Source: Bacteroidota bacterium
GTDB taxonomy: Bacteria; Bacteroidota; Bacteroidia; Chitinophagales; BACL12
Reading direction: 5' to 3'
DNA length: 64,000 bases
Assembly (NCBI GenBank): GCA_016706865.1
Contig: JADJIS010000003.1
Location: forward strand, 1,116,001 to 1,180,000
In this document: positions 55,601 through 64,000 of the stretch, one piece after another
How positions within the stretch are numbered: the first letter of the stretch is position 1
How the letters are laid out: the number at the start of each line of letters is the position of its first letter
Position numbers and translations under genes: made by a program
The notes under the pieces: generated by a model
The model's database searches: none
Seen by the model: the letters and a program-made list of their open reading frames with translations, nothing else
Told to the model about the DNA's origin: nothing

Positions 55601-56029
55601 AACCAAGACTGTCGTAGTGGTGTCCACAATGACACTGTCTAAATATTGAAATTCAGTAATAAATGTTGAGTCTTGTTGAACGATGAAAAGAGAATCTCCT
55701 AATAGTTCTTCAATGGTAACCGATGAATCGGCCTCACCGAGGATATAGACTTCAGGAATTCCATCTTCAATATAATTGATCAATAAATCAGAATGAAGAT
55801 AGGTAATTGAATCCGCTCCCGAAATTACAACGGTTGCGGAATCGCCATTACTATTAATCGCCACCACTTTTATTGTGTCAAAAGGAATTGTGTCGGGAGT
55901 TATAGCATAAATTTCAGTTTTCACATAAATTAAATCCGATGAATCTCCAAAACTGCTGTTTAACAAAGCAATTATCAAACCAAGGAATACGATTATGGTT
56001 TTGAGCAAGTTGTTATTTAAGTATTTCAT
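52696..56029 (-). CDS. Large secreted clan-A-like glycoside hydrolase A with T9SS domain (one frameshift)
   Basis: It appears as two overlapping frames, 54206-56029 (N-terminal 607 residues) and 52696-54237. Removing one base from the A5 run at 54208-54212 joins them as ...MFSPEHPFDAVILHNYF..., and 3334 - 1 = 3333 bases gives exactly 1110 residues. Signal peptide ~1-28; a Thr/Asp-rich N-terminal part; then a TIM-barrel-like region. Catalytic candidates are SLRFPGG, acid/base Glu472 (VELSNEVYFN) and nucleophile Glu739 (WATEYN), the layout of GH51/GH39/GH79-like clan A enzymes. A sorting domain ends it (EIAPNPTNSS). It probably cleaves a polysaccharide outside the cell. The paralogue is at 61177. 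Confidence 0.75.
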
Positions 56030-56649
56030 AGTAGAGTGAATTTACTTGTTTTAATATGTTGTTGCGTTTGGAAATTTAGCTAAATAAGTATTTTTTTGGA
56101 AATTGCACGCTCAATTTTCGTAGTTATAAGTATTTTTTTTTAAAATCTGCAATTGTGTTCCGAATTGTAATTTTTCCTATTAGAAATAATTGTATTCACA
56201 AACTATAATTACCATTATGTATAAAACCGATTGTCGGTATTAAACAGCAATGAAATATGAACCTTAATCCCCGCTGGTCTATTTTCGAACAAACTAGTTA
56301 AATAGAGCATCTGAAGGGTTGCGATATTCGTTTTTACTTATCAAAGGCGCATTTCCTAAATCCTAAATAAGTCAATAGGAGTCAAACTTACCTATTTTCG
56401 TTCAATGGTGTTAATTATTTACGTAATATTTTGGTAAACGAGTCATTCAACTCTATAAATGCTGAAAAACTCTAAATACACATATCAATTTATTAAATTA
56501 CAAATATGAATTTACAGTGACAATCTCGAATTTCCAAATGATTTTGAGTGAATAGCTCATTTTTCATTGCGAAATGACACTTCTGTTTAGGAAGCGACAT
56601 TTCAACTGATGAGTCTCATTAGCTTTGGCCTCCACTCATTTCAATATTC
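56030..56649. other. 620-bp AT-rich intergenic region
   Basis: The upstream region of glycosidase A and of the recombinase relic. I see no convincing open frame, repeat or hairpin on either strand. Confidence 0.5.
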
Positions 56650-57259
56650 GTGAATCAAAAAAGAAAAACCTGCACCATTTATCATAAAGCTCCCGTTTTC
56701 TACTGTAAAAATTGCAAGAACAAAATCGCAGTTTCCGATATCGAAGAAATCTATCAAGAGCAATTGAAATCTTTCCTTTTGTCCGATCCTGATTTGCAAT
56801 CATTTCACAACAAATCAAATTCAATTCTTTCTAAAAAGGAACTCTTTTAGAACTTCTTCAAGCGGAATCAAAGAAGGTAAAAAGAAGACGGATGACCTTT
56901 TGACGCTCAGATTAGAAGGTGACATGTCTAAAGAACTTTCCCCAATCCATTACAAACCCCTTGAAGAAAGACACCTTCAGATAGAAGACCAAATCCCAGA
57001 AATTGAAGCTGAAATCGACTACCTTAAGATTCAGCAACTATCCTCAGATACAGTTCAATTTGATGCTAAGAATCTCTTTGGTCAATGGGACGAACTCCCA
57101 TTTGAAGAAAAGAGGACGATAGTAGAAACCCTCACAGATCACATTATTGTAGACAAAGAGGACATCGCGATCAAGCTCTCATACATTCCAATCCTTCCAA
57201 TTGTAATTGGGGAAAAGCTCAACGCATCCTCAGGGGTTCAGTTATTCCAACAACCGTAA
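56650..57259 (+). pseudogene. Serine recombinase, C-terminal fragment
   Basis: Three frame segments join when one A is restored in the A5 runs at 56833-56837 and 56880-56884; 610 + 2 = 612 bases is then one frame of 203 residues plus stop. It reads CKNCKNKIAVSDIEEIYQEQLKSFL (recombinase zinc-ribbon type), a coiled-coil part with YKPLEERHLQIEDQIPEIEAEI, and FEEKRTIVETLTDHIIVDKEDIAI. This is the C-terminal half of a large serine recombinase/integrase. The catalytic N-terminal domain is missing, so it is a relic of a mobile element. Confidence 0.75.
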
Positions 57260-57292
57260 AAAGGTGAGATTTATAATTTTAACCTAATCGAC

Positions 57293-57566
57293 CTACTCCA
57301 CATCCGGCTTCCTTCTCAAACTCTTCACATCACCCTTTATTTTTTTCTCCTTTATCCTTTTTTCTTTTACGGCTTTCGGAGTTTTGGTTTTGATGCGTTT
57401 TTTAACCGGAGTTAGCGATTTATTTATTAATTCATGTAGCTTTTCTATGGATTTATTTTTATTTCTTAATTGAGACCTGTCTTCATCACAAACAATACGA
57501 ATAAATCCATCTTCCTGAATTCTGTTGGATAATTTTTGATTAAAACTTGATGTATTTACTATGTGG
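57293..57566 (-). pseudogene. ArfB/ICT1-like peptidyl-tRNA hydrolase, C-terminal fragment
   Basis: With no start codon, the minus strand reads VNTSSFNQKLSNRIQEDGF, then FIRIVCDEDRSQLRNKNKSIEKLHELINKSL, then a very lysine-rich tail (KEKRIKEKKIKGDVKSLRRK) and TAG. This order is typical of ArfB-like ribosome-rescue hydrolases, whose basic tail enters the mRNA channel. The catalytic GGQ domain is absent: a stop codon lies just upstream at about 57571. The break coincides with the start region of hydrolase B, so the insertion of that gene may have truncated it. Confidence 0.7.
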
Positions 57567-57598
57567 GAAGTTCACTCCCTCCCTCTTTCATATTTGGT

Positions 57599-57606
57599 TA
57601 TCTTTG
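57599..57606 (+). promoter_or_regulatory. -7 motif TATCTTTG of hydrolase B
   Basis: Matches TAnnTTTG, 13 bases before the ATG at 57620, mirroring the arrangement at hydrolase A. No clear -33 element. Confidence 0.45.
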
Positions 57607-57619
57607 AATAATGTGGGCA

Positions 57620-58336
57620 ATGAAATTTATAGTAATTGGTTTTTGTTTATCGGAACGCAAGTGCTTGCCCAACAAAACTAACCGCCTATCTTCTTCCCGG
57701 GCAAGGATCCGATTCGCGTGTTTTCAAGAATATTCATTTTGAAGAAAATATTGATACAATAAATATTCATTACCCTGTTCCTTTTGAAAATGAAAGCATG
57801 GCTGAATATGCAGTGCGCATTTCCGAACAAATAGATACCACACAACCATTTGTATTAATCGGAGTTTCGCTTGGGGGATGATCTCTTGTGAATTAACAGA
57901 TATTATTCATCCTGAAAAAGTTATTATAATATCCAGTGCTTCGTCATCGGAGGAAGTTCCTAAAATGTATACTTTTTTCAAAACATTTCCGGTTTACAGA
58001 GAAATTTCACCGAATATATTTAAATATTCCAGTTATTTCCTGCAACCCCTTTACGAACCCGACCGCAAACTCGAAAAAGAAACCTGTGTAAGCATGTTAC
58101 ACGCAAAAGATCCATTATTTATTAAACGCGCAGTGCATTTAATTGTAAGCTGGGACAGAACCGAAGCAGATAATCTCAACAAAAATATTATTCATATTCA
58201 CGGTGATATTGATAATACTTTACCGATAGATAAAGTTAAAGCTGATTATATTATTAAGGGTGGATCGCATATGATGGTGTTGACGAGGTCGGAGGAGATT
58301 TCGAGGGTGATTGAGAGGGAGATGACAGGGAATTAG
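57620..58336 (+). CDS. Secreted alpha/beta hydrolase B (three frameshifts)
   Basis: It is a duplicate of the 49.5-kb hydrolase. The frames change three times; adding one base at T5 57640-57644, A4 57674-57677 and the G5 run 57873-57877 gives 720 bases, 239 residues. The restored start is MKFIVIGFLFIGTQVLAQ, a signal peptide, directly followed by LTAYLLPGQGSDSR. The Ser of GVSLGG, HGDIDN and GGSHMM are kept; the third shift falls right after GVSLGG. It lacks the heptamer-derived linker of copy A. Either it is intact with sequencing errors or it has been inactivated recently. Confidence 0.72.
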
Positions 58337-58684
58337 TTTATGAACGTAATAGTTAGAATTTTCAAAAGGTTTTTTCTTTCCACCTATTTTTTACTTCTTG
58401 TTTGGTAGAATTGTGTTAAGAGGATAAAGTGCTGGTCAGAAATTAATTTTTCCGGCCTTTTTTTATAAGGCGCAGCGCTAGGAATGAATTTTTCTTCATA
58501 TTTAATTATATGTCATTCACTATAATTGAGTGATTATTCGTATATTTTGAAAAATGACAAAAATATATTATAAAAAAATTTGAAAATTCCAGATAAGCTA
58601 ATTACTATGTAGATCAAAAAATAACCCCAGATCCATCAGAAGACTTCACTGGGGATCCCCATGAAAACACTAAGTTTAATTAAT
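58337..58684. other. 348-bp intergenic region
   Basis: AT-rich and without a visible gene. A CCCCAG/CTGGGG stem with an 18-base loop lies near 58624-58653 and could end transcription from either side, though it has no strong T-run. Confidence 0.45.
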
Positions 58685-61056
58685 TTATTCTTTAATAAAT
58701 TTTATTTCTGTAACGATTTCGGCACTATTTATTTTTAAAAAAGTAAACCCCCCGATGCATATTTACTGACATCTAAAATATTAAATGGATATATTTTATT
58801 GAAAGATTTAATAATTTCACCACTAATATTGATTAATTGAAATATGCCTTGTTCACTATTAGGCCAATTAATATATAAAATATTATCTGTTGGGTTCGGG
58901 TAAATTACTATTGCATTTAAGTCAGTTTCTTCTAAACTTAAACCTTCATCAATTAATTCATTACAATCATCATCAATACCATTTAATATTTCATCAGCAC
59001 CCGGATAAATTAACGGGTTTGTATCATCACAGTCTGAATCATCTTCCACAAATCCAATTGGAAGTTCACAGGAAAGCGAATCTACTTCTGGGTTCCCATA
59101 ATTATCTGAATCGGAATCTTCATAAGAATGTATATAACTAAGGTTATCATCAATAATTCCATCACAATCATTATCCAAATAATCACAAATTTCTGTGGTG
59201 CCTGGGTAAATTAAATTGTTTGAATCATCACAATCGGTTGAATCTAAAACGTAGCCCGCAATTATTTCCAAACAGGAATAAATAAATATATCAGAATTTC
59301 CAAAAAATCTCCATCAGCATCTACATAAAAGGTGTAGATCGTTAAGCCTTCATCAATCAATGTGTTGCAGTTATCGTCAATACTGTTACAAATTTCAACC
59401 GCAGCAGGATTTATTTCAGCATTCAGATCATTACAGTCGGTATTGTCAATTACATATTCAAGTAAATCAAAACAGGAAATGGAATCATTAAACATATCGC
59501 CGAAATTATCTCCGTCAGCATCTGAATACCAGGTGGTAAAAATTGCATCTTCATCGATCAAGCCATTGCAGTTATCGTCAATTGAATTGCATAGATCAAT
59601 TGCGGTGGGGAATATTAATTCATTTGTGTCATTACAATCGGAGCTGTCTGAGACATATCCTACAGGTAAATTGCAGGCCATCGAATCATTTAATAAATCA
59701 CCAAATCCATCACCGTCATTGTCGGCATAATATAGTTCATTACAAGTGGAAAGTTTCACAACCCAATAATCAAAGTCACCGTTGTTTTCAGTTAAATCAA
59801 AATCTGATGATTGTGAAAAACCAGCCATTACATAATTATTATCTGAAGTCTGAACGATATTCGGAATAAGATCTTCATTTGAACCTCCTAAAGATTTCTG
59901 CCAAATAATTTCTCCGTTGGAATCAATTTTAACAGCCCAAAAATCATTTGCTCCATTATTTAAGGTCAAATCTCCATTAGACGATGAGGCATTTGCAGAA
60001 AAAACATAATTACCATCTATATCCTGAATTATTGATTTACCTTCTTCTCCTCCGCTTCCTCCATAGCATTTTTCCAAATAACGCTTCCTAAAAGGTCTAG
60101 CTTTATTATCCAACAATCTTTGATTCCTGCATGAGCATCTGTAATATCGCCATCTGAAGAATAAGTTTCACCAATAACCAATAAATTATTATCTACACTT
60201 TCTAGAATATCATATGCAATATCGGTTTCAGAGCCTCCAAACGTTTTCTGCCACAATAATTCTCCTATGCTATCTAATTTTATAACCCAAAAATCTGACA
60301 GTCCATGACTTCCAGTAACATCTCCTCCATTTGAAGAAATATATCCAGAAATTGCGAATCCTCCATCACTCGTTTCAATAACTGATTTTGCAGCGTCTAT
60401 ATCAAAAGACCCATATGATTTTTCCCACAATAAGTACCCAGTAGAATTAAGTTTGATTATCCAGTAATCTGGTAACGTACCACCATGGTGACCAGTAACG
60501 TCTCCATCACTAGAACTTGACCTGCCTGCAACAATGTACCCTCCATCTGTTGTTTCATAAACGGATTCAGCGTAGTCTGTAGAACTTCCACCATAGCATT
60601 TTTCCCATTCTATATTTCCAACCATGTCAGTTTTAACTATCCAATAATCACCACCATGTGTTTCTGTAATATCTCCATCTGTGGATGCACTGTGTCCTGC
60701 CAGTATATATCCACCGTCTGAAGTCACTTTGGCATCATAACAAAAATCATAACCAGAGCCGCCGTAAGTTTTTGCCATTCAATACTCCCTCCTACATTTA
60801 GTTTAATCAACCAATAATCAAATAATCCGTGATTCTCAAGAACATCTCCATCATCACAAATAGTCATCCCAGTTACAATTACACCACCATCTGCAGTTGC
60901 ATTAACATTCCTTGCTTCATCCCAGCTTGTTCCTCCATAGCTATACTGCCATTCAATTTCAGGAACTTGATTGTATGCACTTTGGATATAAATAATAAGC
61001 AGTGACACACTCAGAACAAATTTAAAAGCTCGGGCTAAATTCCAAGAGGATAACAT
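58685..61056 (-). CDS. Repeat protein B with MopE-like segments and T9SS domain (five frameshifts)
   Basis: It is split into four frames (60724-61056, 60029-60778, 59262-60116, 58735-59271). Restoring one base at runs 60769-60773, 60069-60073 and 59300-59305 and removing one at C6 58748-58753 and A6 58737-58742 gives 2373 bases, 790 residues. The order is: signal peptide, about seven propeller-like GGS..D..DGGY..G repeats, four MopE-like segments (DADGD.FGD, DCNDTN, DDNCNGLIDE), and a sorting domain (VIYPNPTDN) that now ends ASGVYFLKINSAEI...IKE. It is the paralogue of the 50.9-kb gene, longer in its MopE part. Confidence 0.75.
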
Positions 61057-61176
61057 ATATAAAATATTAGTAAAATATTTATAAATCTAAACTTTTTTTT
61101 AAAAACTAATGTACTTTGTAAGTTAATTTTTATATTTGGTTAATATTTTTCTTTCTTCACCATTAAACTCAACTAC

Positions 61177-64000
61177 ATGAAAAGCAAGAAATTACCCTTT
61201 AATATGGAGGTCTATGGGACCAAACCATTAATGTTAAGTTTTAGCTTGATTATCTTCTTAATCATAACGGGTTTCAAGAATATATCCAATTTTTATAACC
61301 AGTGAATATCTAAATGAAACTAAAAATTTAATTCAACCGGATTCAATTTATCCAGACAGCTTATATTATCAGATGGGAGATACAACGAGTTATTACCTAT
61401 CAGGAGCAGATACGGTTTATATTTTATTTGAAGATACAACTTTAGAAGATATGGATAACGGATGGGTGGTAACTCATCCATCACATATGATAACTGAATT
61501 TACTCATCACTATGCTCCAATAAATGAAGGTGTCAATGGCCTGAATCTTTCCGATCTCTTTGAACCAGGTCATGGTAACTTTGATGATAATGGTAACTAC
61601 ACCCTGGGTGTAAACCCCTGGTTGGCGATTGAAGCCTTATCGCCAAAAACCATTCGAGTTTTTAGTGGAGAAGGAAGCAAATTTATGCACCTATTAGGTT
61701 CAGATGCTGGAGGTGGGTTAAAAAATGGGGGCTACGGATATGATATACAAGAAATAGTTCAATATTACAATATATCTGATAATGACGATGATGATCCTCT
61801 TTGGTCACTAATTGTAGCTGATTTTGAAACAGATATAAATCCCGGGGTATGTGACAACTGTCCGTCTTGGATGGACGGCAGATATGTCGCAGATTTTACT
61901 GATTTTTATTACAAATGGAAAAGTCAGCCCATATATAATCCAGGTGATTATGTAATCTTTTCAGGTCAAGAGGATGAGCCATTGTATATTAATCAACTGC
62001 TCACTTTAGTAGAAGGAATAGAAGATGCAAATACGGCGGAAGGATATTTTGTGGACATCATATTATGTTTGAATATCTTATCGGAAAGGGCAAGTGTTTG
62101 TAAACAAATCATTGAATATTTAAGAAATAACAATTTATATGATGTACATGTTGCGGGTGTTGAAATGGGAAATGAAGTGTATTTTAACTATGGAGAAGAT
62201 TTAATGGGATTTATCGGTTTTGACGAATATTGGGAATATATTAATGGGGGTAATTATACTGGCGCAGCTCAAACAGACTTATTTTTTGTCTTACCTGACG
62301 AAATGGAAGATGATCATGATTTTATAGAAGAATTAAAAGGTGATCCAAATTTTGAAGAGGTAAAAATTGGTTTGCCAGCAGAAAACCTGCCTAATTGCGG
62401 AGTTGAATATGATTATGCTTTGATGCCTGTTGGAGAGCGTCCACATACAGCTCCGATACTGGGAGATGGTGCAGGTGAAGCAGACGATCCCTGCCCTTGT
62501 GGCTACCCCGATTGGAATGTTGATATGGTTGATTATTATTCTGAAACTGTAACAGCAGGTGAAGGAACTAGATATGCGTTCGATGCCATTGTATTTCATA
62601 CTTATTATAACCCTGATAATAGCAGTACAGCTTGTCTTGAAAATTCCAATTGGAGAGACATCATGCTATCCTTGCAACCAAACTATGATCCCGGAGATCC
62701 TGATGATATAACCATTGCTGATTATACTTATACATCAGGCGAATGGGATTATATTTTAGAAGCTCCAGCACCACCAAATCCCTCTACACCTGATTCCGGG
62801 ATTAATTGATGCTTTTAATGGAATTGCAGGCGTGCATCACCCAACCACAACTTCTGATTTACTTACCGGAAATTTTAGAGATTTTATACGAACTCGTATT
62901 GATAATTCCTTTGAAGAACATGCTATTCAAATGCTTTTTACTGATAATGATGAAGAACCTGAAAATAAAGAGGTTTGGATTACTGAATATAACCTACATG
63001 ATGGACTCGAATTAGGTGATCCGACGGACCCAGATATCCAAACCCTGGAAAATATGTTACAACCTTTTGAAAGCACTGTTAGTAATTCTTTGCTCATGCC
63101 GCGATGTTACAAAATTGGTTTTTGTGGGATATTAAAACATCTTTTGATAATGATTATCGAAATGGGTATTTAACCAGAGCAACAATACAGAATGCATTAG
63201 CTGGAACCTCGATTGCTCACATGGGTCCTGCCAGTAGAGCGGACCAAGTTCTAATTGGAGATATAACAACTTGTGGAGATACTCCGATCCCAACTTATTT
63301 TATGAGAAAAGGAACATATTTCAGTCAATTACTATGGAGGACTCTTACCGATAATCACTTGCAATACCTTAAAACCTCGACAGCTATGTACACATATAAC
63401 AGCAACTTAGCACCAACAATTTTTCTTGCACCTTCTCAAAAGGAACTTTACGTTTACTATACAAATGTAAGATCAGGTTCACAACTTTTCGCATTTGATC
63501 CAGGGTCATTGGAAGATGCTTATGGTGGCGGAACGGTAACCTTGAGTAGTTCAGTTTCAGGAGAAATTCTTGATGCTGATCAATTATACTCAACTGCTGG
63601 AAATAGTGCTCTTTATAAAATCAATAGTGCATACACAACAGCGGGTGCAGTTCCAACATGTTCTTTAACTGTTCTCGCAGAAAATACTTATGAGATTTCA
63701 TCTTTAGATGCCATTACACCGTCTACTACTTGTCCGGGTGGGTTTTCAATTACAGGAGGTATTTGTGTTACTGTACCTGGTTATTCCATGGGTTATTTTG
63801 TAATACCTTTTACAGTTACCCCTAGATTAGGAGTTGTGGATGATATTTATAGCATATACCCAAATCCCGCCTCTACATATTTTAGGGTCCAACAAATAGA
63901 TAATATAAATGGCGAGGATAATAATATTTTAGTTGAAATTTATAGCATCTATGGTGGTCTTATTCAAAGACTTAATGTAACTGAAAATGAATCAATTGAT
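61177..64000 (+). CDS. Large secreted clan-A-like glycoside hydrolase B (partial, three frameshifts)
   Basis: The start is MKSKKLPFNM at 61177, with a hydrophobic segment at ~residues 18-34. One base too many at T5 61290-61294 and G3 62798-62800 and one too few at 63089-63091 break the frame; corrected, it is open to the window end. Paralogous to glycosidase A: IRVFSGEGSKFMHLL, WMDGRY, acid/base candidate Glu333 (VEMGNEVYFN), DAIVFHTYY, nucleophile candidate Glu603 (WITEYN). A T9SS sorting domain begins at about 63850 (IYPNPASTYF) and is cut by the window edge. It is divergent from repeat protein B across 120 bases. Confidence 0.75.

Noticed and set aside
1..64000. tRNA or rRNA genes
   Set aside because: No cloverleaf-like segment with a plausible T-arm motif was seen in the intergenic spaces, but a covariance-model scan could not be run.

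Overview
The window comes from a Bacteroidota bacterium with low GC, probably a member of the Chitinophagales/Sphingobacteriales-like lineages. Evidence for this is the many secreted proteins ending in a type A type-IX-secretion (T9SS) sorting domain, the lipoproteins, the TonB-dependent receptor with an N-terminal carboxypeptidase-regulatory-like domain, the LytS/LytTR pair, a GxxExxY protein, and repeated TAnnTTTG -7 promoter motifs with little Shine-Dalgarno signal. No rRNA, tRNA, CRISPR array, intact transposase or prophage was recognised.

Layout. 1-8.4 kb: end of a cation/proton antiporter, a delta-60 repeat T9SS protein, pyruvate phosphate dikinase, an unknown secreted protein and an M13 metallopeptidase lipoprotein. 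8.5-8.95 kb: a dense repeat island. 8.9-16 kb: glycogen branching enzyme, a very long TraB/GumN protein coupled to a PAP2 phosphatase, and a DUF4907-like lipoprotein. 16-19.7 kb: three kelch-repeat proteins in one operon with it. 19.9-29.4 kb: GNAT acetyltransferase, CotH-like T9SS protein, topoisomerase IV (ParC, ParE), a lipoprotein with no canonical start, and PhoH. 29.7-30.6 kb: a 114-bp tandem array directly upstream of a GxxExxY (PD-(D/E)XK-like) gene. 30.7-36.6 kb: porin-like protein, LOG-family protein, a 44-aa membrane protein, and a TonB receptor/LytS/LytTR operon. 36.8-47.7 kb: GH113-like glycosidase and many small lipoproteins and membrane proteins, including three paralogues. 47.7-49.3 kb: peptide chain release factor 3.

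49.3-64 kb is an accessory region. It holds two versions of one gene set: an alpha/beta hydrolase, a repeat protein with MopE-like DxDxDG segments, and a large clan-A-like glycoside hydrolase. Between them lie remnants of an RHS protein, a serine recombinase and an ArfB-like protein. From 54.2 to 63.1 kb, genes are interrupted by 14 one-base length differences, almost all in homopolymers. Undoing them restores full-length proteins whose lengths are exact multiples of three, which points to sequence errors or very recent slippage rather than old decay.

The most unusual structure is the repeat content. Period-7 tandem arrays of several unrelated heptamers recur at different loci, in both orientations, and run into gene ends and one coding region. 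Next to them sits a 36-bp hairpin element present three times, with a compensatory stem change.
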